From Ruegeria atlantica (GTDB lineage Bacteria > Pseudomonadota > Alphaproteobacteria > Rhodobacterales > Rhodobacteraceae), in contig NZ_WQBE01000004.1 in assembly GCF_013032005.1 (NCBI RefSeq), positions 284,837 through 348,836 on the forward strand: a stretch of DNA of 64,000 nucleotides. Reading direction: 5' to 3'. How positions within the stretch are numbered: position 1 is the first letter of the stretch; each line of letters starts with the position of its first letter. Below the pieces are notes generated by a model, which saw only the letters and a list, made by a program, of their open reading frames with translations, did no database searches and was not told the origin of the DNA. The position numbers were made by a program, and so were the translations under genes. Positions 37,522 through 46,272 of this stretch are shown piece by piece.

Positions 37522-38943
37522 TTAACGATGGTCGAAATCCGCATTCGACAGGATTTTCCCCGGGTTCATGATGTTGTCCGGGTCGAGTGCTTTTTTGATT
37601 GCATCCATATAGCTGACCGCCGCGCCCAGTTCCTTGATCAGATAGGGTCGCTTGCCCTGCCCGATTCCATGCTCACCGGTACACGTGCCCTCCATCGAGA
37701 TGGCCAGATCGTTCAGCCAACCGACAAACCCATCCGCCCGCGCCACCTCATCGGCGTTGTCCATGTCGATCAACAGCAGAGTGTGAAAATTCCCGTCCCC
37801 CACATGCCCCACGATCGGTGCCATCAGGTCCAGTTCCTTGGCCTTGTCCCGGGTCGTGGTGACGCATTCCGCCAGGCGCGAGATCGGAACGCAGACATCG
37901 GTGGAAATCCCCCGCGCACCGGGGCGCAATTGCAGACTGGCCCAGTACATATCATGCCGGGCCTGCCACAGCTTGTTGCGCTCTTCCGTTGTTGAGGTGG
38001 CGGCGAAATCCATAACACCGAACTCGTCGGCGATCTGACCAAAGGTTTCGGCCTGCTCCACCGCGCCGGATTCCGATCCGTGGAATTCCAACAGCAGCAA
38101 AGGCGTTTCCGGCAGGTTAAGCCCAGAATAGGCGTTGGCTGCCTTGACTGACAGTTCGTCCAACAGCTCGATCCGGGCCACGGGCACGCCGTATTGGATC
38201 GTCATCATCACCGCCTGACAGGCCGCATCAACTGTTGGAAAGGAGCACCGGGCCGAGGTGATCGCCTCGGGGATGCCCTGCAGGCGCAGGGTGAGTTCGG
38301 TGATTATGCCCAGCGTGCCCTCGGCCCCAATCAGCAAGCGGGTCAGGTCATACCCGGCCGAGGATTTCCGCGCCCTGTGGCCGGTGCGGATGATCTGACC
38401 ATCAGGCATGACCGCTTCAAGGCTTAGGATATTGTCCTTCATCGTGCCATAGCGCACCGCGTTGGTGCCCGAGGCCCGCGTTGCCGCCATCCCGCCCAGC
38501 GATGCATTGGCACCGGGGTCAATGGGAAAGAACAGGCCCTGATCGCGCAGATGGGTATTCAGGTCTTCTCGCGTCACCCCTGGTTGCACGACGCAATCCA
38601 GATCACCTGCATGCACGGCCAACACCTGATCCATCTGGCCCAGGTCGACCGAGATTCCACCCGCCGGGGCGTTCACATGCCCTTCCAGCGATGTGCCGGT
38701 GCCAAAGGCGATCACCGGCACCTTGTGCTGGGCACAGGTTTTGACAATCTCGGATACTTCCGCGGTCGAACGGGGGAAAACCACCGCGTCCGGAACCTGA
38801 TTGTTGATCCAGGTCGTCGTGTGGCCATGCTGTTCTCGGACCGTCTCGCCAGTTTGCAGGCGATCACCAAACCTCTGCTTTAGAATACTGACAGCCGTTT
38901 CAATCCCGGCCTCGTTTCGCGGCAACGCTGCTGCCTGCACCAT
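37522..38943 (-). CDS. FAD-linked oxidase, D-lactate/2-hydroxyacid dehydrogenase (GlcD/LDHD type)
   Basis: 473 residues. The N-terminal PCMH FAD domain (VPVIAFGTGTSLEGHVNAPAGG, GANASLGGMAATRASGTNAVRYG) and a C-terminal FAD-oxidase domain with GHVGDGNFH and GEHGIGQGKRPYL identify the family. It oxidises D-2-hydroxy acids and hands electrons to cytochrome c or quinone. It lies 12 bases after ggt and downstream of a D-2-hydroxyacid dehydrogenase gene, so the three look like one operon. Glycolate or 2-hydroxyglutarate are possible substrates besides D-lactate. Confidence 0.87.
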   Translation of the reverse strand: MVQAAALPRNEAGIETAVSILKQRFGDRLQTGETVREQHGHTTTWINNQVPDAVVFPRSTAEVSEIVKTCAQHKVPVIAFGTGTSLEGHVNAPAGGISVDLGQMDQVLAVHAGDLDCVVQPGVTREDLNTHLRDQGLFFPIDPGANASLGGMAATRASGTNAVRYGTMKDNILSLEAVMPDGQIIRTGHRARKSSAGYDLTRLLIGAEGTLGIITELTLRLQGIPEAITSARCSFPTVDAACQAVMMTIQYGVPVARIELLDELSVKAANAYSGLNLPETPLLLLEFHGSESGAVEQAETFGQIADEFGVMDFAATSTTEERNKLWQARHDMYWASLQLRPGARGISTDVCVPISRLAECVTTTRDKAKELDLMAPIVGHVGDGNFHTLLLIDMDNADEVARADGFVGWLNDLAISMEGTCTGEHGIGQGKRPYLIKELGAAVSYMDAIKKALDPDNIMNPGKILSNADFDHR

Positions 38944-38955
38944 GTAATCTTCCTT

Positions 38956-40749
38956 TTATTCGCCCAGCGCAATGCCTTCGCGGCGCGGATCGGCACCGCC
39001 GGTCAGGACCTCTCCGATTTCGATCGCATGCAGGCCCGACGTCAGATCGCGCGGGTTCACCTCGAACCCCAATTCGATCAGCTGGTCCGAGAACCCTTCG
39101 GCCGCGGTGCCCAGCTCTACATCATAGGTGCCAAAGCGATTAACCAGATGCGGCAGTGACAACGCCTGTTGCACATCCATATCCCAATCAGCCCAGGCGA
39201 TAATCGACTTGGCGACATAGCCAATGATACGGCTTCCACCCGGTGATCCGATGGCCAATACCGGTTTGCCATCTTGCATGACTATCGTCGGGCTCATCGA
39301 AGAACGAGGCCGCTTGCCGGGCTCTAACCGGTTAGCAATCGGAACACCATCGCTGTGGGTTTTGAACGAGAAATCGGTCAACTCGTTATTCAGCAGGAAC
39401 CCGTTGGTCATCAACCGTGAGCCGAACCCGTTTTCAATCGTCGTGGTCATCGACAGCACATTGCCATATTGGTCGACAATCGAGATATGCGAGGTCGAGG
39501 GCAACTCGAGCGAAACATCATCCGCCCAGTTCGACGCGTGATCGAACTCTGGATTGCCCGGGGTCGCTTCGATCAACGCGCCCTCGCCGCCCAGCAGTTG
39601 CCCGCGTTCAGACAGATAGGAGGGATCGACCAGACCCTGCGTGGGCATCGGTACATAGTCGTGATCGGCCATGTAACGGCCGCGATCCGCAAAGGCCAAA
39701 CGCGACGCATCGCCGATCAACCGCCAAGCATTCGCATCCTCGGGGCCCATCGCGGTCAGATCATACCCGTCTAGCATGCCAAGGATCTGACCGACCGTCA
39801 GCGCCCCGGATGAGGGCGGCCCCATGCCGCAAACCTCATAAACACGATAGGCAGCGCAGACCGGTTCGCGTTCAATCACCTGATACAGCGCCAGATCTAC
39901 GCCGGACAGAACTCCGGGATTTCCGGGCGCTCCGCGCACCGTGCTGACGATGCCGGCGGCGATTTCACCGCCGTAGAACCCGGCCGACCCTTCACTGGCC
40001 AAAACACGCAACGTGTTCGCATAGTCCGGGTTCATCAGGCGCTGACCTTGCTGCAAAGGCGTACCACCGGGCAGGAAGTATTCAGCCGTCACAGGAAAAC
40101 GCGATAACCTCTCAGCATCTGCCTCGACCAAAGTTGCCAATCGCGGAGATACAAGGAACCCTTCATCCGCCAGCGTGATGCCATCCTGAAACAGGCTAGG
40201 CCACGGGCTGCGACCCCAACGCCGGTGCGCCTCTTCCAGCAACGCTGGCGTACCGGGCGTACCGACTGACAGCCCCCCCACCACGGCATCGTAGAATTGC
40301 AAGGGCTCACCATTCTCATCGTGGAATAGGCGGTGGTTCGCTTCCAGCGGAGCCGTCTCGCGCCCATCCAGCGTGGTCAACTTGCCAGTTGCCGCGTCGT
40401 ACCAAACCAGAAACGCGCCGCCGCCAAGGCCCGAGGATTGAGGCTCGACCAACCCCAGCACGACCTGCACCGCGACCATGGCATCCGCCGCAGACCCTCC
40501 GGCCCGCAGAACCTTGGCTCCGGCCTCAACGGCCAACGGGTTCGCCGCAGCAACCATCCAGTTCTGCGAAGTCACGGGCTGACCGGCCAACTTCGCCTCA
40601 AGCGAGGCAATCACTTCGTCGGTCAGGCCCTGAACCTGCCCGTCCGAGGCACCCTCGGGTGCTACCGCATCCGCTGTTTCCTGCGCAAAGGACGCCCCGC
40701 CAATGGTCAACGCCGTCACAAACAATCCTGAAATCAGATTTCGTCGCAT
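38956..40749 (-). CDS. ggt: Gamma-glutamyltranspeptidase
   Basis: 597 residues, a usual length. Signal peptide at residues 1-22 (LISGLFVTALTIGGASFA), so periplasmic. The large-subunit region has AANPLAVEAGAKVLRAGGSAADA and the substrate Arg segment (LTTLDGRETAP). The autocatalytic cleavage site and nucleophilic Thr lie in PSTSHISIVD near residue 420, followed by TTIENGFGSRL and the GGSRIIG segment. It hydrolyses or transfers the gamma-glutamyl group of glutathione and related peptides. In an apparent operon with 2-hydroxyacid enzymes. Confidence 0.93.
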   Translation of the reverse strand: MRRNLISGLFVTALTIGGASFAQETADAVAPEGASDGQVQGLTDEVIASLEAKLAGQPVTSQNWMVAAANPLAVEAGAKVLRAGGSAADAMVAVQVVLGLVEPQSSGLGGGAFLVWYDAATGKLTTLDGRETAPLEANHRLFHDENGEPLQFYDAVVGGLSVGTPGTPALLEEAHRRWGRSPWPSLFQDGITLADEGFLVSPRLATLVEADAERLSRFPVTAEYFLPGGTPLQQGQRLMNPDYANTLRVLASEGSAGFYGGEIAAGIVSTVRGAPGNPGVLSGVDLALYQVIEREPVCAAYRVYEVCGMGPPSSGALTVGQILGMLDGYDLTAMGPEDANAWRLIGDASRLAFADRGRYMADHDYVPMPTQGLVDPSYLSERGQLLGGEGALIEATPGNPEFDHASNWADDVSLELPSTSHISIVDQYGNVLSMTTTIENGFGSRLMTNGFLLNNELTDFSFKTHSDGVPIANRLEPGKRPRSSMSPTIVMQDGKPVLAIGSPGGSRIIGYVAKSIIAWADWDMDVQQALSLPHLVNRFGTYDVELGTAAEGFSDQLIELGFEVNPRDLTSGLHAIEIGEVLTGGADPRREGIALGE

Positions 40750-40788
40750 CGTATCCTCCTGAAAAATTGTTCCTTCGGCGCGGCTGCG

Positions 40789-41775
40789 TCACAACATGGA
40801 TGGCACAACCTGATCCGGCGGGCGATGCCCGTCTTCGAAGGTCTTGATATTAATAATAACTTTTTCACCCATCTCGATCCGCCCTTCCAACGTGGCCGAT
40901 CCCATATGAGGCAGCAAAACAACATTGGGCAATTGCCGCAAACGCGGGTTTACCTGGGTGCCATGTTCGTAAACATCCAACCCTGCGCCTGCAATATCAC
41001 CCGATCGGATCAGACGCGTCAGCGCATTCTCGTCAATCACTTCACCCCGAGAGGTGTTGATGACAACCGCCGAGGGCTTCAGCAACTTTAACCGACGCGC
41101 GTTCATCAGATGAAAGGTCGACGGGGTCGACGGGCAATGAATTGAAAGAACATCCATCCGAGCGACCATCTGGTCTAGGCTTTCCCAATAGGTGGCTTCC
41201 AACTCGTCTTCGACCTCAGGGCGTAGGCGACGACGATTGTGGTAATGCACCTGCATTCCAAAGACACGGGCACGGCGGGCCACGGCCTGGCCGATCCGAC
41301 CCATGCCCAGAATGCCAAGGCGTCGACCACCGATCCGCCCACCCAACAGCGCGGTCGGCGCCCAGCCGGTCCAATCTCCCCGTTGCATCACACCGACCCC
41401 CTCGGGAAAACGCCGTGTGACCGCTAGGATCAATGCCATGGTCATATCGGCCGTATCGTCTGTCAGCACACCGGGGGTGTTGGAAACAAGAATGCCCCTC
41501 TGTCGTGCCGTCGACACATCAATATTGTCGACACCGGCCCCGTAATTGGCGATCAAGCGCAGGTTTTCGCCCGCCTGCCCCAGCAAACCGCCATCAATTG
41601 TGTCGGTCACCGTTGGAACAAGGACATCTGCACTCTGAACTGCTGCGACCAGCTCTTCGCGCGACATGGGGGTGTCATCCTCGCGCAGCTGGACGTCGAA
41701 CAACTCGCTCAGTCTGGTTTCCACTGCCTCGGGCAACCGTCGCGTTACAACAACACTCAGACGTTCTCTTGGCAC
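40789..41775 (-). CDS. D-isomer-specific 2-hydroxyacid dehydrogenase (glyoxylate/hydroxypyruvate reductase type)
   Basis: 328 residues from the GTG at 41775, chosen because GGGAGG lies six bases upstream and the product starts at the family's usual point (VVVTRRLPEAVETRL). A longer frame to 41844 exists. NAD-binding motif LGILGMGRIGQAVARRA near residue 155; catalytic Arg in INTSRGEVIDENALTR, Glu in LDVYEHG, and His in LLPHMGSAT. It reduces glyoxylate or hydroxypyruvate, or does the reverse. Gap of 39 bases to ggt. Divergent from the SH3 gene. Confidence 0.88.
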   Translation of the reverse strand: MPRERLSVVVTRRLPEAVETRLSELFDVQLREDDTPMSREELVAAVQSADVLVPTVTDTIDGGLLGQAGENLRLIANYGAGVDNIDVSTARQRGILVSNTPGVLTDDTADMTMALILAVTRRFPEGVGVMQRGDWTGWAPTALLGGRIGGRRLGILGMGRIGQAVARRARVFGMQVHYHNRRRLRPEVEDELEATYWESLDQMVARMDVLSIHCPSTPSTFHLMNARRLKLLKPSAVVINTSRGEVIDENALTRLIRSGDIAGAGLDVYEHGTQVNPRLRQLPNVVLLPHMGSATLEGRIEMGEKVIINIKTFEDGHRPPDQVVPSML

Positions 41776-41912
41776 TTTCGCCCTCCCATCGCTTTGCAAA
41801 CCTTCGCGCGCCATGGCATCGTGGCGCAGGATAAGGCGGGGCACAAGAACCCCAACGCATTGAGACGACCTTTTTTCGGAACCAAATCAACAGGCACAAG
41901 AGCAGGCAGTCA

Positions 41913-42434
41913 GTGAGTGGTTTTCTATCGGTAAAACGCCGCCTTCTGGTGGTTTTGTCCGTATTTCTGTTTGTGCTGGGCACTTTGGCTGCCAGCGCAC
42001 AGGATGCCCGCGGCCCTGTGACCAACCTGCCATTGCCAAGATATGTTTCGATGAAGGCCGCCGAGGGCAATGTTCGGCGTGGTCCTTCGTTAACACATCG
42101 AATCGACTGGGTGTTCAAACGGCGCGGCATGCCGCTGCAAATCACGGCTGAATACGGCAATTGGCGCAAGGTTCAGGACCGTGACGGTGCCGGCGGATGG
42201 GTTCACTATGCCCTACTGTCCGGCGTGCGGACCGTATTGATCGAATCCGAAATGCTGCCTGTCTATGCCAGCCCCGACCCAAATGCGCAGATCAGTGCCC
42301 AATTCGAATCCGGGGTGGTGGCGCGCCTAGGTAGTTGCAGCCTGGACTGGTGCCAAATCTCTGCTGGCGGTTACCGCGGCTGGGCCCGGAAATCGAGCCT
42401 ATGGGGAGTCGACCCCTCTGAAATCCGCGAGTAA
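41913..42434 (+). CDS. Exported SH3-domain protein
   Basis: 173 residues, GTG start. Signal peptide (RRLLVVLSVFLFVLGTLAASA, cut near residue 29). The mature part has two bacterial SH3-like repeats: AAEGNVRRGPSLTHRIDWVFKRRGMPL with VHYALLSG, then LPVYASPDPNAQISAQFESG with GYRGWARKSSLWGV. SH3-like exported proteins often bind cell-wall peptides. Function here is unknown. Convergent with the ferritin gene. Confidence 0.8.
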   Translation: MSGFLSVKRRLLVVLSVFLFVLGTLAASAQDARGPVTNLPLPRYVSMKAAEGNVRRGPSLTHRIDWVFKRRGMPLQITAEYGNWRKVQDRDGAGGWVHYALLSGVRTVLIESEMLPVYASPDPNAQISAQFESGVVARLGSCSLDWCQISAGGYRGWARKSSLWGVDPSEIRE

Positions 42435-42461
42435 CGGGGGCGACCGCAGCCGTCCCGTCGC

Positions 42462-42968
42462 CTATTCCGTAGCCTGGGTGGGTCGCGTGCCCATATCCTT
42501 GTCCAACAGCAACAGGTTCCACCGATCGCCATTGGCCGCCTTGGTCTTGTCCAGAATCTTGCCAAACAAGTCTTCTTCTTCGTTCTGTTCGGACAAAAAC
42601 CAGTTCAGCATGTTTTGCGTGCTGTATTCCTTGACCCCGTGCGCCAGTTCAAACAGCGCATTGATCTGACCTGTGACCTTTTCTTCATTGGCAAGCGCAT
42701 ATTCCAGTGCCTCGACTGGCGAGTCATAGTCCATCTTGGGTGTGTCGATACCCTCCAGCTCGATTCTCCCGCCGCGCTGCGCCAAAAAATCGAAGATACG
42801 CATGGCATGTGTTTGTTCTTCATCCGAGTGGCCGCGGAACCACTGCGCGAATCCTGGCAGGTCCTGCGATTCAAAATATGCGGCCATGGCAAGGTAGATA
42901 TAGGATGCCTGAAGCTCACTGTTGATCTGACGGTTCAGTGCTTCTGCGACATTCGGGTTCAGCTTCAT
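42462..42968 (-). CDS. ftnA: Non-haem ferritin
   Basis: 168 residues from the ATG at 42968 (MKLNPNVAEALNRQINSEL), preceded by AGGAGACGAAG; the longer upstream frame is unsupported. Four-helix ferritin with the ferroxidase ligands visible in sequence: Glu in NSELQASYIYLAM, E/H in HSDEEQTHAMRIFDFL, Glu in ANEEKVTGQI, and FLSEQNEEEDLFGKIL. It oxidises and stores iron as a 24-mer cage in the cytosol. Transcribed alone from a 430-base upstream gap that includes a palindrome (next entry). Confidence 0.92.
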   Translation of the reverse strand: MKLNPNVAEALNRQINSELQASYIYLAMAAYFESQDLPGFAQWFRGHSDEEQTHAMRIFDFLAQRGGRIELEGIDTPKMDYDSPVEALEYALANEEKVTGQINALFELAHGVKEYSTQNMLNWFLSEQNEEEDLFGKILDKTKAANGDRWNLLLLDKDMGTRPTQATE

Positions 42969-43398
42969 CTTCGTCTCCTGTAACGCGGGGTACCAGTGCA
43001 TTTGCATTGCTACGTATTTTCTAGAAATCCTGCAACCTGATTGGTTGTTTTTATAATTTAATTTCAATATTTTAGACGCCATTTTCTGCGAATGAAAGGC
43101 GTTTGCAATTCCGGGGTGAATTTCCGGGTCAATGTGTTTCCCAGCTTCAAAATGCTGCTCAGAGCGTGGGTGAAAGACCCGCCGCCCCTCGGACAGAAAG
43201 GCCGTGTTCGACGGTTTCTGACCTTTCCCATTGGCTTTGTGACCAATAAATTCTTTTCCAGATAGGCAATCCATGACCGGAAATTTCACCAATTTGGATC
43301 GTCGGGAGCGTGGCAAAAAAATTTTGCTCCAAGTCAGTTTTTTTCACTCGAAAGCCCTTGAACCCACCAACCAACAATCGTAGACAGCGCCTCACCGA
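42969..43398. other. 430-base gap between ferritin and tRNA-Gln
   Basis: No credible gene. Besides the ferritin leader and the palindrome at 43018-43027, the sequence is A/T-rich at 43040-43080 (ATTTAATTTCAATATTTTA) and has poly-A and poly-T runs at 43310-43345. The right part must hold the promoter of the tRNA gene. Confidence 0.5.
43018..43027. promoter_or_regulatory. TTTCTAGAAA palindrome upstream of ferritin
   Basis: Perfect 10-bp palindrome 50 bases before the ferritin start. It loosely resembles the iron-control elements bound by Irr in Alphaproteobacteria (TTTAGAA…TTCTAAA). The match is partial, so regulator identity is only a guess. Confidence 0.3.
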
Positions 43399-43473
43399 TG
43401 GGGTGTAGCCAAGTGGTAAGGCAGCGGTTTTTGGTACCGTGTATCGTAGGTTCGAATCCTACCACCCCAGCCA
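43399..43473 (+). tRNA. tRNA-Gln (anticodon TTG)
   Basis: The cloverleaf can be folded by eye: acceptor TGGGGTG / CACCCCA (43399-43405 and 43463-43469), D arm with AAGTGGTAAGG, anticodon stem GCGGT / ACCGT with loop TTTTGGT giving TTG, T arm with TAGGTTCGAATCCTA, discriminator G at 43470 and encoded CCA at 43471-43473. The last 17 bases are repeated at 45795-45811 (inverted) and 54944-54960 (direct), showing that this tRNA gene is an integration site and was restored intact. Confidence 0.97.
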
Positions 43474-43579
43474 GTTCATCGGAACATGGAACAGCGACAG
43501 GCACTTGGGGCTAAACCCTCCGAGAAATGCCCCCGTTTGTGCCCCAGTGGTTTCGGGTGCTCTGACGTCCTCTGACCTC
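43457..43579 (+). repeat. attL-like left end: core plus right arm (arm C)
   Basis: The 17-bp core TCCTACCACCCCAGCCA (tRNA 3' end) followed by 106 bases of arm. The arm matches, in inverted orientation, 45689-45794 with 18 mismatches (about 83 percent identity by hand alignment). Near its end it has two CTCTGAC units 10 bp apart, candidate integrase arm sites. Confidence 0.8.
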
Positions 43580-43621
43580 GCCAATTAAAGTTCAAGCGTT
43601 CATCACAACGCGACTGGTTAC

Positions 43622-45334
43622 TTATTGTGGTAAACCTGCTTTTAACCAACCCTCACGCCAATTGTTTGCACAAGATGGAACAGTGAATATTGGTAATTGA
43701 GTCTGCACTGAGGTTACGGTCAGCCCTGGGCGCAACGCCTGAAGATCCGCAACCGCTTCGCGAGCCGCATCATCATCGGTGAGGTGTCCTAGAGCAGCAA
43801 TCAGCATGAGATGACTCATTACGAAGTTTGAACGCACAGATAAGGCATCTCGGCAAGCCTTAACCGATTCCTCGTAGCGCCCAAGATGAAAGAGTGCGCT
43901 TGCCTGAGCAATGTAAGCAGCATGGCGCAACGGATCGTGCGGGCTCAGGTCGACAGACTGAATCGCGTGACTTAGTGCCTCCTCCGGCCGATCAAGAAGA
44001 AAAAGGTTGATGGATGCCAGCATGTGAACTGTTGCTGCGTTTGGGTTTTGCTCGAGAGCTTGTTTGAAAGCAACGCGCGCGCGTGGCAAGTCCCGCGCCA
44101 GCATTGAGATTGAATGCGCAGCATACGCCAGCGCGATCCCGTCTGCACGTTCACTCAGCAGTACCCGCTCGGCTGCCTTTACGGCCTCTTTCGGCCCTTC
44201 GCCAATAGGCTCAAGCCCTTGAACCATTCGTTGAATATGCAACCAAGCCAACAAACCTGATGCGGACGCATAGTCTGGGTCACGATCCAATGCGAGGGTC
44301 GTCAAACGTATGGCCTCTCGGTTGTCTTCATCCGTTAAAAGATGGAAATGCGACTGCGCTCGAAGGTAAAGTTCGTAAGCTTCCAAATTATCAGTAGGTT
44401 TTGCACGCGCACGGTTGGTTTCCGCGTGCCTTAGAGATGGCTCAATCGCCGTTACGACCTCCAGCGTGACTTTGTCTTGAAGGTCGAAAATATCATCAAG
44501 CACGCCGTCGAAGCGATCTGCCCAGAGATGGCTGCCGTTTTGCGCATCAATCAACTGCCCCGTAATGCGGACGCGTTGACCAGCTCGTCTGACTGAACCC
44601 TCGAGAACATAGCGCACTCCCAGTATGCGACCGACTTCGCGTATATCCGTGTTTTTGCCTTTGAAAGTGAAGGACGAATTTCGGGCCACAACCATCAGCC
44701 AGCGGAAACGAGACAATTCTGTGATGATGTCTTCGGTGATGCCGTCCGCAAAGAATTCCTGTTCGGGATCACCAGACATATTGTCGAATGGAAGCACTGC
44801 AATCCCAGGTCTGACATCTGTCGTTGGTGACAGATTGGCTGAAGTGCCCTTGGGCCAGCACCAAACACCGATGCGGCGCGTGATGTTTTTGAGTTCTGTC
44901 TGCTCGCCGCCGTCGAATTTGGACGCGTCGCCTCGGTCAAGACTGTTGTGAGACGTGTCCGATATCAAAACCTGACCCGGCTCGGCCATAGCTTCGAGAC
45001 GAGCAGCGACATTTATTCCATCACCAAAAATGTCATCACCTTCGGTGACAACCTCGCCGGTATGGATGCCAATTCGAAGCTTGATATTGTCTGGTTTCTG
45101 CGCCGACTGTATTGCAATGGCGCAATCTGCAGCGTCTGATGTGGACTTAAACTCGGCGATCCAACCATCGCCCAAGCTTTTGATCATTGTCCCGCCATGG
45201 GCTTTCAGCATCAATTGGAGCGTATCTTCACGGAATGATCTGAGCGCACTAATCGTACCTTCACGGTCATGATCCATCAGTGCTGAGTAGCCGACAATGT
45301 CCGCCGCAAGCACTGTGGTAAGACGTCTGTCCAT
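43622..45334 (-). CDS. Class III adenylate/guanylate cyclase with TolB-like and TPR regions
   Basis: 570 residues from the ATG at 45334 (MDRRLTTVLAADIVGYS), with GGGGG five bases upstream; a 67-codon upstream extension is unsupported. Cyclase homology domain at about residues 1-170: metal Asp in LAADIVGYSALM and in KSLGDGWIAEF, the ribose/transition-state segment GDGINVAARLEAMAEPG. A TolB/FlgO-like domain follows (PGIAVLPFDNMSGDPEQEFF, ADGITEDIITELSRF, GSVRRAGQRVRITGQLID) at about 190-320, then TPR-like helices to the end. No membrane segment. It should make cAMP or cGMP. It is the only gene of the 2.3-kb left part of the island. Confidence 0.88.
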   Translation of the reverse strand: MDRRLTTVLAADIVGYSALMDHDREGTISALRSFREDTLQLMLKAHGGTMIKSLGDGWIAEFKSTSDAADCAIAIQSAQKPDNIKLRIGIHTGEVVTEGDDIFGDGINVAARLEAMAEPGQVLISDTSHNSLDRGDASKFDGGEQTELKNITRRIGVWCWPKGTSANLSPTTDVRPGIAVLPFDNMSGDPEQEFFADGITEDIITELSRFRWLMVVARNSSFTFKGKNTDIREVGRILGVRYVLEGSVRRAGQRVRITGQLIDAQNGSHLWADRFDGVLDDIFDLQDKVTLEVVTAIEPSLRHAETNRARAKPTDNLEAYELYLRAQSHFHLLTDEDNREAIRLTTLALDRDPDYASASGLLAWLHIQRMVQGLEPIGEGPKEAVKAAERVLLSERADGIALAYAAHSISMLARDLPRARVAFKQALEQNPNAATVHMLASINLFLLDRPEEALSHAIQSVDLSPHDPLRHAAYIAQASALFHLGRYEESVKACRDALSVRSNFVMSHLMLIAALGHLTDDDAAREAVADLQALRPGLTVTSVQTQLPIFTVPSCANNWREGWLKAGLPQ

Positions 45335-45688
45335 TCGTTCCCCCGTTTTAAGGAACTTAACGCGACACTCAACATCTGTCAGCCCGACAAGGTCGCCTTT
45401 GGGGTCAGCGTTCGAAATCTTGAGGTGCTCCCAAACCCCGTTCCACGCTGATGCTCGCCCCAGATGCGGTCGATCAAGGCGGCGACCTCTAGGTGATCCG
45501 ACTAACGGTAATCGTCGATCGGTCGCGAGTGCCATGGTTCCTCTATCTCCCCCATAACCTCCTCTTCCCTCTTTGTATTATGGATCAGGAACGAGGATAC
45601 TCGGTTCTCTCTATCCTCCGGTTTCTATTCATTACTTATACCTATTCCCCACCCCCATAGAACTCCTGCTAGAGGTTAGGAAAGATGA

Positions 45689-46032
45689 GAGGTCAGAGGG
45701 TATCAGTACACCCGAAACCACTGGGGCATAAACGGGGACATTTCTCGACGAGTTCAGCTCCAACTGCCTGTCGTCGTTCCATGTTCTGAAGAGCTGGCTG
45801 GGGTGGTAGGAATCCTTGCCAACCGATGAAACCTAAGAGCTTTTCCAACCGGTGGCCGAAACTGGGGCGGTTCCGGGGGCATTTCGGGAGGGAACACGGG
45901 ACATGCCTGACTGCTAGAGAAGTCGTTAACCCGTGCTGACAAGTGCTGACGAGACCGCTAGATAACCGTTCACTGGCGCTGACTGGACCGCTGACGACTG
46001 GTTCCGGGTGCTGACGGGTGGTCGCTGGTGCT
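45689..46032 (-). repeat. Internal, inverted, complete att-like site (arm D - core - arm A)
   Basis: On the minus strand: a 221-base arm (45812-46032) that matches the right-end arm at 54723-54943 with about 13 differences, then the perfect 17-bp core (45795-45811), then a 106-base arm (45689-45794) that matches the left-end arm at 43474-43579 with 18 mismatches. It therefore looks like an attP or tandem-junction site, but opposite in orientation to the two outer cores. Confidence 0.8.
45933..46015 (+). repeat. Five phased GCTGAC iterons in the left arm
   Basis: The hexamer GCTGAC occurs at 45935, 45945, 45978, 45990 and 46010, three of the copies as GTGCTGAC. The steps of 10, 33, 12 and 20 bp are close to whole helical turns. 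Four are kept in the inverted copy near 54740-54820, and the fifth appears there as GCCGAC. They look like arm-type binding sites for the integrase or a directionality factor. Confidence 0.6.
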
Positions 46033-46272
46033 AGCTGGTTGGGGCTGTTGAGTGGCGGAGCGCTCGTTCAATCCAAGTGCTGCGAACGACTGGTCTGAGC
46101 CCATAGCGGTCGCAAAAAAATTTCCGTGCCAAGGAAATCTAGTGCTACACATAGAACATTCTTGAATATGAATATCACTACGGGATTTGGTCTAGCGCGG
46201 CACTAAAACCCGAAACCGACGGAAATAAGGTTGACCGCAATCCCGTGTGTCAATGTGGAGGGAGGGTTAGAA

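Larger units (their letters stand above)
45335..46272. other. 938-base gene-free region holding the internal att-like site
   Basis: 45335-45688 is pyrimidine-rich and carries the cyclase upstream region. 45689-46032 is the inverted att-like site with arms (separate entries). 46033-46272 is A/T-rich and ends with the GGAGGGAGGG ribosome-binding site of the sulfatase. No protein-coding frame in it looks real. Confidence 0.6.

Noticed and set aside
42462..43316. Long ferritin frame with a 116-codon N-terminal extension
   Set aside because: The internal ATG at 42968 has a strong AGGAGA site and gives a normal-length ferritin; the extension has no family character.
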